A stretch of DNA of 64,000 bases, taken from Dactylosporangium fulvum. Lineage in GTDB: Bacteria; Actinomycetota; Actinomycetes; Mycobacteriales; Micromonosporaceae. Location of the stretch: contig NZ_CP073720.1 of assembly GCF_025137375.1 (NCBI RefSeq), forward strand, positions 5,356,501 through 5,420,500, written 5' to 3'. The translations under genes and the position numbers were made by a program. This document shows, piece by piece, positions 16,612 to 24,778 of this stretch; positions within the stretch are counted from its first letter, which is position 1; every line of letters starts with the position of its first letter. Below the pieces are notes generated by a model. That model was not told the origin of the DNA. It worked only from the letters and a program-made list of their open reading frames with translations, and ran no database searches.

Positions 16612-17610
16612 CTATCCGACCTTGAGGGCCAGCTTCCCGACGTAGTGATCGTTCAGGGCGCGATGCGCATCCTCGACGTGCTCCAACGGGAAGGTCCGGG
16701 CGACGTGGACCTCGAAGGAGCTCGCCTCGATGATGGCGTTCAGTCGATCGGTGGCGGTGCGGCTTCGATCCCCGTCGTAGTAGGACACCGTCGCGCCCAG
16801 CGACGCCACGGGCACGGGCAGTACACCGTTCGGCCAGGCGATCCGTCCCGAGTTCTTGATCGCGCGAAGAGACCGTTCGGCAGCCTCGCCTCCCACGGTG
16901 ACTAGAGCCGCATCGAGCCCGCCTGGTGCGAACTCGGATGCCGCAGCTACCACATCGTCTTTGCGACCGTCGATGGCATCGTCGGCGCCCAGTCGCCGGG
17001 CCAGGGCGACACCGTCGTCGCCAGAGGCCACGGCCAACACTCGGATGCCACTGTGCCGCGCCAACTGCACGGCCATGTGCCCGATTCCCCCGCTGGCCCC
17101 GAAGACCATGAGCGTCTCGTCCGGCCGCAGGCCGAGCAGATCGAGGCCGCTCAGTGCAGTCAGGGCATCCCAAGCCATTGCGCCGGCCTGTTCAGTCGGC
17201 ATCCGGTCGGGCACGCGCGCCACGAACTCCGCCTCGACGACGCCGTACTCGGCGTAGAAGCCGCCACGCGGCGCCGGCATCGTCGCAGCGTAGACACGCT
17301 CGCCCACGTCGAACCGGGTGACGTTGCGTCCGATCGCGGCCACCGTGCCCGCCGCGTCCCAGCCGAGGACATAGGGGAAGGTTGACACGACGCCGAAAAC
17401 GCCGTCGTAGTTCCCCTCCCGCTCGACCGCGTCCCAGGACGCGGCCCCTGCGTACTCCACCCGGATGAGGACGTCGTCGTCGCCGACCTCCGGGAGCGGT
17501 ATCCGGCGCGTCGAGAGTTCGTCGACTCCGCCGAACCGGTCGAGGACGACCGCGTTCATTAGCGGCTCCACGATCCCGCCGCCCGCTGTGCGCTCGACTC
17601 TGCTGTCCAT
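16612..17610 (-). CDS. Zinc-independent quinone-oxidoreductase-like MDR protein
   Basis: 332 residues of the medium-chain dehydrogenase/reductase superfamily, QOR type: GroES-like N-terminal half (YVLGWDAAGTVAAIGRNVTR) and Rossmann half with nucleotide motif in VFGASGGIGHMAVQLA, and no structural zinc cysteines. NADPH-dependent reduction of quinones or enals is expected. ATG 17610 is used because AAGGAGGG lies directly before it; ATG 17559 (MNAVVLDRFGG) matches the common family start. Divergent from MarR with shared operators. Confidence 0.85.
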   Translation of the reverse strand: MDSRVERTAGGGIVEPLMNAVVLDRFGGVDELSTRRIPLPEVGDDDVLIRVEYAGAASWDAVEREGNYDGVFGVVSTFPYVLGWDAAGTVAAIGRNVTRFDVGERVYAATMPAPRGGFYAEYGVVEAEFVARVPDRMPTEQAGAMAWDALTALSGLDLLGLRPDETLMVFGASGGIGHMAVQLARHSGIRVLAVASGDDGVALARRLGADDAIDGRKDDVVAAASEFAPGGLDAALVTVGGEAAERSLRAIKNSGRIAWPNGVLPVPVASLGATVSYYDGDRSRTATDRLNAIIEASSFEVHVARTFPLEHVEDAHRALNDHYVGKLALKVG

Positions 17611-17626
17611 CGGCCCTCCTTCTTTA

Positions 17627-17675
17627 CTTGAGTGAATCAAGGATTATTGGATCACAGCTATTTGAGTGAATCAAG
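17627..17675. promoter_or_regulatory. Two MarR-type operator repeats
   Basis: CTTGAGTGAATCAAG (17627-17641) and TTTGAGTGAATCAAG (17661-17675) are direct copies of one interrupted palindrome (CTTGA-N5-TCAAG), 34 bp centre to centre, lying between the divergent oxidoreductase (start 17610) and MarR gene (start 17698). One dimer at each site could repress both promoters. Confidence 0.8.
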
Positions 17676-17697
17676 TAACTCCTCTAGGCTGGAAGCC

Positions 17698-18120
17698 ATG
17701 GCGTTGCCGAACGGACCCGTAACCGCCTCATCCGAGGCCGAGGCCATCTTGTTCGACCTGGTCGACGTATACGACCGCGCCTACGAGGCAGCCGCGGCCG
17801 AGCTGTCGCTCAGCTCGGCGCAGGCATGTGTGCTCGGGCGACTCGATGAGCGCCGTGGCATGGGCGCCTTGGCCGAGGAGCTCGGCTGCGACGCCTCCAA
17901 CATCACCCAGATCGTCGCGCGTCTCGAAGCGCTCGGCCTCGTGGCCCGCGAACCGAATCCCCGGGACCGCCGCGCACGACTCGTCGCGCGAACCCCCCGA
18001 GGAGACGAGATCAACCAACGGTTCGCAACAGCCTTCACCTTCGCCCGCACGGCGGTCGGACGACTCTCACCCGACGAACAGGACCAGTTGACGGCGCTGC
18101 TGCGAAAAGCACTGGGCTGA
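17698..18120 (+). CDS. MarR-family regulator
   Basis: 140 residues with the winged-helix core (MGALAEELGCDASNITQIVA, then ARLEALGLVAREPNPRDRRA) and the DxR wing turn typical of MarR. ATG 17698 is preferred to the longer upstream frame since GGAAG precedes it and the upstream reading would run through the operators. Divergent from the oxidoreductase, which it probably represses until a phenolic or electrophilic ligand binds (family knowledge). Confidence 0.85.
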   Translation: MALPNGPVTASSEAEAILFDLVDVYDRAYEAAAAELSLSSAQACVLGRLDERRGMGALAEELGCDASNITQIVARLEALGLVAREPNPRDRRARLVARTPRGDEINQRFATAFTFARTAVGRLSPDEQDQLTALLRKALG

Positions 18121-18181
18121 CACGCACCCGCGGCCACCCAATCAAGGTGGATCCAACGACTTCATGGGTGCTGGCTGCAGC

Positions 18182-18213
18182 AGTCTCTGATTGTTCGAGT
18201 CTCTGATTGTTCG
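18182..18213. repeat. Perfect 16-bp tandem duplication
   Basis: AGTCTCTGATTGTTCG occurs twice head to tail in the short gap between MarR and the right end of the Tn3-like element. Probably a slippage or repair scar. Confidence 0.8.
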
Positions 18214-18248
18214 CCGTCACACTGCGGAGCTCAAGGCCGCCAGCCGGC

Positions 18249-18285
18249 CCGTTTTGGGGAGCACTGGTCCCCAAGCCCTCGGCCC
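18249..18285 (-). repeat. Right terminal inverted repeat of Tn3-like element
   Basis: Read on the minus strand: GGGCCGA, GGGCTTGGGGACCAG, then TGCTCCCCAAAACGG; the mirror of the left end at 13825-13860, with outer ends facing away from the cargo as in Tn3-family transposons. Confidence 0.7.
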
Positions 18286-18390
18286 TGCCCCTGCAGACAG
18301 CGCGTCAGTCCTCCGCCCGGAGCAGGAAGCCGTGCACCTCTCCCCCGGCGACGCTCAGGTCGAGCCCGTCGAGGGCGCCCGAGACGGCTC

Positions 18391-18762
18391 TCAGATCGCC
18401 GGACGATAGAAAAACGTCCGCCGCCGGGCCACCCGCCCACCACGAAACTCGAACCAGTCCGCGAAAATCTCGTTCAACGGCACACCCGCATGCGACACAC
18501 CGTCGAACCGGCCCCAGCAGAAACCCTGACCATCCGCCGACACACACCGGTCCACCTGATGCCGGCCCGCCGCCACGATGTACCGCCGGCGATAGAACCC
18601 CACGAACGCGTCCACACCCTCGATCGGCGGACACCCCGGCCGGAAGTACACCACATCATCGGTCACGAGCCCCGACAACGCCGACCAGTCCCGCCGATCG
18701 ATCACCACCAACAAACCGGAGATCAACCCCGCAGTCGGCACCACCAGCGACCCGTCGCCCAT
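18391..18762 (-). CDS. SnoaL-like (NTF2-fold) protein
   Basis: 123 residues with the cone-shaped NTF2-fold pattern: helix (LLVVIDRRDWSALSGLVTDD), strand VVYFRPGCPPIEGVDAFVGF and later strands ending in WFEFRGGRVARRRTFFYRP. Such small proteins are cyclases, isomerases or ligand binders; no catalytic Asp/His pair can be assigned. ATG 18762. Lies 83 bases downstream of a DapA-family gene on the same strand, likely one transcript. Confidence 0.7.
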   Translation of the reverse strand: MGDGSLVVPTAGLISGLLVVIDRRDWSALSGLVTDDVVYFRPGCPPIEGVDAFVGFYRRRYIVAAGRHQVDRCVSADGQGFCWGRFDGVSHAGVPLNEIFADWFEFRGGRVARRRTFFYRPAI

Positions 18763-18845
18763 ACATCCATCGAAAACGCCCAACCACCCCAGGTCAACGA
18801 CCCGACCACGCTTCTTACACCCCGAAACCGGACCGTAACGCCACC

Positions 18846-19619
18846 TCAACCCATCCGCGCCGCCACCGACGTCCCGAACCGCTGCGCCATCAACCGCTTC
18901 AACCCGTGCGGAAACCCCGACTTCGCGGCCACATGCGGACCGCCCAGCCGCAACTGTGCCCCCGCATCCCCCGCCCACGCCGCCAGACAATCCTCCGGCA
19001 CCACATTCGCCACCGCCAGCATCGCCCCCGCCGCACCCAACGCACCCGCCGTCAACGTCAACACCGACGAACCCACATACACCGCACCGTCCCACTCCGT
19101 CAGCACCCGCACCAACCGCTCCGCGTCACCCGACGAATCCTTCAACCCCGCCACCGGCAACGAACCCAACACCTCCACCGGCACCGCACCACCCGCCACC
19201 GCCGGGAAGTGATACGCCAGCACCGGCCGCCCGTCCGCCGCCGCACCCACCCGCGCGAAAAACGCCCCCAGATCCCCCGGCCGACGCGGCGGCGCCACCA
19301 GCACCGCATCCGCACCCACCGCCACCGACGCCGCCACCAGCTCCGCGGCCGGACCCGCCCACGCCCCGCTCGCCCCCGCGACCACCGGCACGTCCGGACA
19401 CGCCTCCCGCACCGCCGCCACCAACGCCACCCGCTCACCGTCGGTCAGCGCATCAGCCTCACCGGTCGACCCCGCCACCAGCACCGCCCGCACACCCTCA
19501 CCCACCACACGCCGCGCGTGCGCCGCCGTCCCGGCCACATCCACCGACCCGTCATCGGCGAACAACGTCACCAGCGCAACCGCCACGCCGTCCCACAACC
19601 GCACCCGTTCGTCGACCAT
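18846..19619 (-). CDS. Dihydrodipicolinate synthase family aldolase
   Basis: 257 residues of the class I aldolase DapA/NanA superfamily: AGSTGEADALTDGER (substrate carboxylate loop), Tyr in LAYHFP, and Schiff-base Lys in VAGLKDSSGD. At 257 residues it is shorter than housekeeping DapA (about 290-300) and diverged, so a catabolic or secondary aldolase is more likely than lysine biosynthesis. ATG 19619. Followed by the SnoaL-like gene. Confidence 0.75.
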   Translation of the reverse strand: MVDERVRLWDGVAVALVTLFADDGSVDVAGTAAHARRVVGEGVRAVLVAGSTGEADALTDGERVALVAAVREACPDVPVVAGASGAWAGPAAELVAASVAVGADAVLVAPPRRPGDLGAFFARVGAAADGRPVLAYHFPAVAGGAVPVEVLGSLPVAGLKDSSGDAERLVRVLTEWDGAVYVGSSVLTLTAGALGAAGAMLAVANVVPEDCLAAWAGDAGAQLRLGGPHVAAKSGFPHGLKRLMAQRFGTSVAARMG

Positions 19620-19753
19620 GCATCAGACCCTAAGCGCTGCCCGAACCCGCCAACCACAAGGCAGACTGGAAGCGGGTGCGCCGGCCGTCGGCGTGCCAGC
19701 GCACCCACCGCACGGACACACAGAAAGCGCCGTCGACGGCGCACAACACACGC

Positions 19754-20092
19754 TCAGGCCGTCACATCGACGTGGTTGCCGTCGTCCGAGGCCTTCGCGA
19801 CCTGCTCCACCGGATGCGCCGCAGCCGTCCGCGACGCCGCGAACGCCATGATGAACGACCACGGCGGCACACCGCCCACGTTCGTCACCGCACCGGTCGG
19901 CGACAGGTGATATCCCGTCGCACCCGCGATCGCCGCACGCTCCCCCGGCGTCAACTTGCTCAGCACCTGCTGCGATCCCGGCAGGCTGCCCCTCGGTGGC
20001 GGCACCACCGGCTCCACCTGCGCCGAGCTTGTCGCCGCACGCGGCGCCGCCACCGGATGCGCGCCACCGGCCGGCAGGGGTCGAATCTCCAT
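19754..20092 (-). CDS. Hypothetical protein
   Basis: 112 residues, not recognised. N-terminal part Pro/Ala-rich; a conserved-looking block follows (LTPGERAAIAGATGYHLSPT then NVGGVPPWSFIMAFAASRTA). No signal peptide. Start at ATG 20092, with GGGAGG six bases upstream; the longer reading from 20143 lacks a site. Divergent from the siderophore-type gene at 20319. Confidence 0.55.
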   Translation of the reverse strand: MEIRPLPAGGAHPVAAPRAATSSAQVEPVVPPPRGSLPGSQQVLSKLTPGERAAIAGATGYHLSPTGAVTNVGGVPPWSFIMAFAASRTAAAHPVEQVAKASDDGNHVDVTA

Positions 20093-20240
20093 GTCGAGCC
20101 TCCCGAAGCGTCCGTGCTCCAAGCTGATCCTCGCGTACATCACAGCATTTCCGCAGGTGAACCAGCAGCCATGCGGTCGGCGGCGAGATCTTCGACCGAA
20201 CAGACGACGCCGGTCCCAGCCCCCTCTCGAGCCCCGCGCT

Positions 20241-20315
20241 CCCCTGTCGTAGACAGGGGTAAAAGGGCGTGGCGTCAGCCACGTCGCCTAAGGCATCCTA
20301 GGAAGCTAGTATTGC
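20241..20315. promoter_or_regulatory. Hairpins and promoter-like motif before siderophore gene
   Basis: Contains a 7-bp-stem hairpin (20241-20259, CCCCTGT/ACAGGGG), a second hairpin (20268-20283, CGTGGC/GCCACG) and GGCATCCTAGGAAGCTAG (20292-20309). TAGTAT at 20307-20312 fits an actinobacterial -10 box six bases before the GTG, which would make the mRNA nearly leaderless. The hairpin plus CATCCTAGGA arrangement recurs at 41212-41258. Confidence 0.5.
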
Positions 20316-20318
20316 GTC

Positions 20319-21797
20319 GTGACCGCGCCAGCGCCCGACGAGGCCGAGACCCTGCACGCACTGCGCCGGCACCGGCCCGACCTCGTCGACGGGTTCGGTG
20401 CCGCGCTGCCGGCGGCCCGGGCCGCCGTCCTGCACCGGCTCTGGGGCGCCCTGTGGCGCGAGGGGATCGTGGCCAGGGACCGCCTCACCGGCCCCGAGCC
20501 CGCACTGTTCGGCACGCCGGTGACGGCCGGACCCGGCCGCCGCCACGACAGCGCGCTGTTCACCGTCGTCGCGGACGGCACGCGGTACGGCCACCCCACC
20601 CGGCTCCTCGACGGATTCCGCCTCGGCGGGCACAGCGCCAGGCTCGCCCGGGAACTGGACAACAGCGTCGCCAACCTGGCGCTCGCGCTGGCCGCCGCCG
20701 GACCGGACGGACGGCCCACCGGCCTCGTCGACATCGAACAGGCCGTCGTCGACGGGCATCCGCTGCACCCCTGCTGCCGGACCCGGATCGGGATGACGAC
20801 CCTCGACGTGCTGGCCTACGCACCCGAGCACCGGCCCCGGGTCGACCTCGCCGTCGTCGACGTCGACCCGGCCCGCTGGCGGACCTCCGGCACCCCGGTC
20901 CCGCCCCGCCTGCCCGTCCACCCGTGGCAGCTGCCCAGGGCCCTCGCCACCGGGCTCGTCCGCGACACCGGCGCCCGGCTGCCCGCGCACCCCCTCATGT
21001 CGCTGCGGACCCTCGCGCTCGGCGGCGATCCGGCGGTACACCTGAAGACCGCGGTCGAGGTGCAGATGACCAGCGCCGTGCGGACCCTGTCCGCGCCCGC
21101 CGTCCACAACGGGCCGCTCGCCTCCGCCCTCGTCGCCCGGCTCGCCGAACGGACCACCGGGCTCAACGTCCTGCGCGAGACGACAACCGCGACCGTCCTC
21201 GACGACGCCGGCGACCCGCAGCGGGCCCTCGGCGCCGTCTGGCGGCAGGCCCCGCCCGCCGATGCCCTCGTCGTCCCGCTCGCCGCCCTGCCCGGCCGGC
21301 CCGACCTGCTGACCCCGGCGTTCTTCACCGGGCTCGTCGACCTCATGCTGCCGCCGCTGCTCACACTGCTGCACCTCGGCGTCGCGCTGGAGGCGCACGG
21401 GCAGAACACGCTCGTCGAGATCAGCGGCGGCCGCCCCGTCCGGCTGCACTACCGCGACCTCGGCGGCCTCCACGTCCACGCCGGGCGGCTCGCCGCGGCG
21501 GGATACGAGATGCCGCCGCTCATCGGCGCCCTGCCGACCGACGACGAGGACACGCTGCGCACCAAGCTGTTCGCCGCCGCGTTCGCCACCGTCCTGGCGA
21601 GCCTCGTCGCGGCCCTCGGCAACGAGCAGCGGCTGTGGGACCACGTCGCCGCCGTCGCGCGCAAGGCCGCCGGGAACCGCGACGACGAGCGTGCCCTGTT
21701 CGCCGCCACCTGGCCGCTCAAGGCGACCACCGCGATGCGGCTCGCCGACGACCCGCTCGAGGACCGGTGGTGCGCGATCCCCAACCCGATCGGTTAA
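20319..21797 (+). CDS. IucA/IucC-family NIS siderophore synthetase
   Basis: 492 residues of the NRPS-independent siderophore synthetases, which join citrate or other carboxylates to amines using ATP. Motifs: DGHPLHPCCRTRIG (ATP site), LPVHPWQLPRA, KTAVEVQMTSAVRTLS and EAHGQNTLVE. It is about 100 residues shorter than typical IucA/IucC (about 580-600), mainly at the C-terminal FhuF-like end. GTG 20319. Converges, stop overlapping stop, with a second family member; a PLP decarboxylase that could supply the diamine follows. Confidence 0.85.
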   Translation: MTAPAPDEAETLHALRRHRPDLVDGFGAALPAARAAVLHRLWGALWREGIVARDRLTGPEPALFGTPVTAGPGRRHDSALFTVVADGTRYGHPTRLLDGFRLGGHSARLARELDNSVANLALALAAAGPDGRPTGLVDIEQAVVDGHPLHPCCRTRIGMTTLDVLAYAPEHRPRVDLAVVDVDPARWRTSGTPVPPRLPVHPWQLPRALATGLVRDTGARLPAHPLMSLRTLALGGDPAVHLKTAVEVQMTSAVRTLSAPAVHNGPLASALVARLAERTTGLNVLRETTTATVLDDAGDPQRALGAVWRQAPPADALVVPLAALPGRPDLLTPAFFTGLVDLMLPPLLTLLHLGVALEAHGQNTLVEISGGRPVRLHYRDLGGLHVHAGRLAAAGYEMPPLIGALPTDDEDTLRTKLFAAAFATVLASLVAALGNEQRLWDHVAAVARKAAGNRDDERALFAATWPLKATTAMRLADDPLEDRWCAIPNPIG

Positions 21798-22996
21798 CGC
21801 CAGACGGGCGGCCGGCCGGTGTCGACGAGCTTCCAGTCGCCGTTGTCGTACAGCACGTTGTCGTAGTAGAAGACCGTCGGCGGCAGCAGGTCACCGGCGG
21901 TGAACGCCTCCCGCGCCGCCGCGTGCAGCGCCGCCTCCGGCACGCCCCACCGGTCCCGGGCCAGCCCGGCCACGTAGGACAGGGCGTGGTGGCCCATGAA
22001 GCTGTCGTACGTGAGGCTGAAGACCTCCTCGGCGGCCATCGGCACGTCCCGCGGGATCACGTTCGCCGGCGGCAGCCCGTCCGGCAGCCCCGCCCGCTCC
22101 CGCAGTGCGCTGTCGACGTAGATCGCGCAGTCGCGGTACAGCACCCGGGTCGTACGGTCGGCCACGGAGAACGCGAACAGTGTGTTCTGCCCGTGGGTCT
22201 CCAGCGGGCAGCCGGTCTCCCGGGCCACCTTCGCCCACAGCCGGACCATCGGCACCACGACCCGGCGCGCGACGAACTCCGCCGGGTCCTCGCCCCAGAG
22301 TGCGACGAGCTGCTCGAGCAGCGTCGGGTCGCCCGGCGCCCGCAGGTCCCCGCCGTACAGGGCGAACAGCGGCACCGTGTGCTCCGGGGCGGGCTCGACC
22401 GGCCGCGCCGCGCGGACCAGGAACCCCCACGCGTCGTCGCCGTCGCCGATCCAGCCGCCGCCGACCTCCGGCAGCACCGGTGCCCCGATCCGCACCAGCT
22501 CGTCGGACACCCACAGCTGCAGCTCGATCACCGGGCGGCGCAGCCGGCGGGTGAACCGCGACAGCCGCCGCGGATAGTGCAGCTTCACGAAGTGCGGCGG
22601 CACGGCCACACCGTCGACGGCCGACACGAACACCGTCCGCGCGTTCGCCGACGGCACCACCGTCAGCCGCGGCCCGCTCGCGCGGCGCAACAGGTCGTCC
22701 CGCAGGAGCAGGTCGGGACAGTCCAGGGCGTTCGGGTGTACGGGCAGCAGGAACCCGTCGCCGTCGGCGTACAGGTCGTGCAGGGCCGACGGCACGCCCG
22801 CCCGCAGGTAGGTGCCGAGCCCGGCCGGGACGCGGAACGTCGGCAGGTCGAACGACGCCACCCCCCGCTGCGGGTGGTACTCGTCGGCGATGTCCAGGTC
22901 GGCGGCGTACGGACTGTACGTGCGGGTGCCGACTCCGAGATACCGTTCCGCGTACTGCCACAACGCGATCGGATCGTGGGCGTCATTCAGGCGCAT
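21794..22996 (-). CDS. IucA/IucC-like protein lacking N-terminal ATP-site region
   Basis: 400 residues. It shares the middle and C-terminal signatures of NIS synthetases (LLPVHPNALDCPDLLLRD, FVKLHYPRRLSRFTRRLRRP, ETHGQNTLFAF, RDCAIYVD) but begins about 150 residues late: the GHPxHPxxKxRxG motif is missing. The start at ATG 22996 is set by divergence from the decarboxylase at 23043, so the short N-terminus is real in this assembly. Either a partner subunit without its own ATP site or a degenerate enzyme. Confidence 0.75.
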   Translation of the reverse strand: MRLNDAHDPIALWQYAERYLGVGTRTYSPYAADLDIADEYHPQRGVASFDLPTFRVPAGLGTYLRAGVPSALHDLYADGDGFLLPVHPNALDCPDLLLRDDLLRRASGPRLTVVPSANARTVFVSAVDGVAVPPHFVKLHYPRRLSRFTRRLRRPVIELQLWVSDELVRIGAPVLPEVGGGWIGDGDDAWGFLVRAARPVEPAPEHTVPLFALYGGDLRAPGDPTLLEQLVALWGEDPAEFVARRVVVPMVRLWAKVARETGCPLETHGQNTLFAFSVADRTTRVLYRDCAIYVDSALRERAGLPDGLPPANVIPRDVPMAAEEVFSLTYDSFMGHHALSYVAGLARDRWGVPEAALHAAAREAFTAGDLLPPTVFYYDNVLYDNGDWKLVDTGRPPVWR

Positions 22997-23042
22997 CGCG
23001 CTGAGCCTACTGCCCGGTGCGCCGACGATTGAACGGAGTGCG

Positions 23043-24212
23043 GTGCGACTTCCACCACGCGTGACCGATGCGGTCCTGGCCTCATCCCGCCCCGTCTACG
23101 TCTACGACCTCACCACGGTCCGCGACAACGTCCGGGCGCTGCGCGGCACGCTGCCCGCCGGGGCGCGGATCGCCTACGCGATGAAGGCCAACGGCAACGA
23201 CGGCGTCGTCGCCGCCGTGCTGCGCTGGTGCGACGGCCTCGAGGTCGCCTCCGGCGGGGAGCTGGCCGCCGCGGTCGCCGCCGGTTCGCCGTTCACGCTG
23301 TTCAGCGGCCCGGCGAAGACCGACGGCGATCTGCGCGCGGCCGTCGCCGCGGGTGCGGTCGTCAACGTGGAGAGCCTCCACGAGTTGCGCCGCCTGGTGC
23401 ACGTCGCCGGGGGCCGGCCGGTGCGGGTGTGCCTGCGGGTCAACCGGGCCCACGCCGCCCTGCCCGGGTCGCACCGCATGTCGGGGGCGGCGACCGCGTT
23501 CGGGATCGAGGAACCGCTGCTCGCCGGCGCCGTCGCCGCCGCCCGTGCCGGTGGGCTCGACGTCGCCGGGTTCCACCTGCACGCCGTGTCCAACAACCTC
23601 GACGCCGCCGCGCACGCCGCGTTCGTCACCGACGCCGCCGGGTGGGCGGCGCGCACGGCGGCGGCACTGGACGTACCACTGGAGATCATCAATGTCGGGG
23701 GCGGGTTCGGGGTCGATGTCCTGGGCCGGGAACGGTTCGACCTGGGGGCGTTCGCGGCCGGGCTGGCCGGCCTGCCACCGGAGCTCGGGTCCCGGCTCGT
23801 CGTCGAGCCCGGACGGTTCGTGACGGCGACCGCCGGGTGGTACGCCGCCGAGGTCGTCGACGTCAAACGCAACCACGGCCGCTGGTTCGCCGTGGTCCGC
23901 GGCGGCACCCACCACTTCCGGCTGCCGGCGTCGTGGGGGTACAGCCACCCGTTCACCGTCCTGCCCGTCGACGACTGGCCGTATCCGTTCGAGCGGCCCA
24001 CCGTGACCGGCGCGCCCGTCGACGTGGCCGGCGAGCAGTGCAACCCCCGTGACGTGCTCGCCCGGGACGTGGCGGTGGCGGCGGTACGGGCCGGCGACGT
24101 GCTCGTCTTCGCTAACACCGGCGCCTACGGGTGGGAGGTGGCGCACCACGACTTCCTGCGCCTCGGCCACCCGTCGTTCGTCCTGCTGGACGCGGACCTC
24201 AGCGCGGGCTGA
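23043..24212 (+). CDS. PLP-dependent decarboxylase (LysA/SbnH type)
   Basis: 389 residues of fold-type III decarboxylases: PLP Lys in IAYAMKANGN, HLHAVSNN, phosphate-binding GGGFG, EPGRFV and Cys in EQCNPRDV near the second active site. In NIS siderophore clusters such enzymes make a diamine from a carboxylated precursor. GTG 23043 with GGAG upstream. Its neighbours, two IucA/IucC-like genes, suggest a siderophore role rather than lysine biosynthesis. Overlaps the convergent deformylase by 14 bases. Confidence 0.8.
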   Translation: MRLPPRVTDAVLASSRPVYVYDLTTVRDNVRALRGTLPAGARIAYAMKANGNDGVVAAVLRWCDGLEVASGGELAAAVAAGSPFTLFSGPAKTDGDLRAAVAAGAVVNVESLHELRRLVHVAGGRPVRVCLRVNRAHAALPGSHRMSGAATAFGIEEPLLAGAVAAARAGGLDVAGFHLHAVSNNLDAAAHAAFVTDAAGWAARTAAALDVPLEIINVGGGFGVDVLGRERFDLGAFAAGLAGLPPELGSRLVVEPGRFVTATAGWYAAEVVDVKRNHGRWFAVVRGGTHHFRLPASWGYSHPFTVLPVDDWPYPFERPTVTGAPVDVAGEQCNPRDVLARDVAVAAVRAGDVLVFANTGAYGWEVAHHDFLRLGHPSFVLLDADLSAG

Positions 24213-24693
24213 ACGCCGAACGCACGGCCCGCAGCGCCTGGCGGCGGGTGTCGCCCTTGAGCGTGTCGATGTACAGCCGGCCGTCGAGGTGGTCGGTCTC
24301 GTGCTGCAACGCCCGCGCCAGCAGGCCGGTGCCGGCGACCCGGACCGGCTCGCCGTGCTCGTCGACGCCCTCGACGACGGCCCGCATCGCCCGCGGCGTC
24401 GGGAACCCCAGCCCGGGGATGGACAGGCAGCCCTCGTCGTCGTCCTGCTCGCCGTCGAGCTCGACGATGCGCGGGTTGACGACGTAGCCGACGACCTGGT
24501 CGGCGCCGTAGGAGAACACGCGGGCGCTCACGCCGATCTGCGGCGCGGCGACGCCCGCCCGCCCCGGCTCACCGGTCAGCGTGTCGAGCAGGTCACGCAC
24601 GAGCTGACGCAGCTCGGCATCGAATGAGGTCACCGGCTCGGCGGGGGTGCGCAGCACCGGGTCGCCGAGCCGTCGGATGGGGCGAATCGTCAC
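24199..24693 (-). CDS. def: Peptide deformylase
   Basis: 164 residues with all three metalloprotease motifs: GVAAPQIG, EGCLSIPG (metal Cys) and QHETDHLDG (HExxH-type). It removes the formyl group from nascent proteins; length normal. GTG start at 24693. Convergent with the siderophore decarboxylase. A second deformylase elsewhere in the genome is common in actinobacteria, so essentiality cannot be claimed. Confidence 0.92.
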   Translation of the reverse strand: MTIRPIRRLGDPVLRTPAEPVTSFDAELRQLVRDLLDTLTGEPGRAGVAAPQIGVSARVFSYGADQVVGYVVNPRIVELDGEQDDDEGCLSIPGLGFPTPRAMRAVVEGVDEHGEPVRVAGTGLLARALQHETDHLDGRLYIDTLKGDTRRQALRAVRSAFSPR

Positions 24694-24778
24694 ACGTCAC
24701 AGGCTACTTCGGGGCCGCACGGACCCGCCGTGACGAGGGCCTACACTTGGCCGACTTCCCCACCCCCGGAGGCACCCC

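Larger units (their letters stand above)
13825..18285. mobile_element. Decayed Tn3-family transposon with cargo
   Basis: About 4.5 kb bounded by imperfect inverted repeats of some 37 bp. Just inside the left end is a broken Tn3-type transposase and at 16390-16599 a resolvase C-terminal fragment, the two enzymes of this family. Cargo: isochorismatase-like hydrolase, GlxA-type regulator, quinone-oxidoreductase-like gene and MarR regulator. No 5-bp target duplication was found at either assumed boundary, so the ends may have been rearranged. The element cannot move with its own enzymes. Confidence 0.65.
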
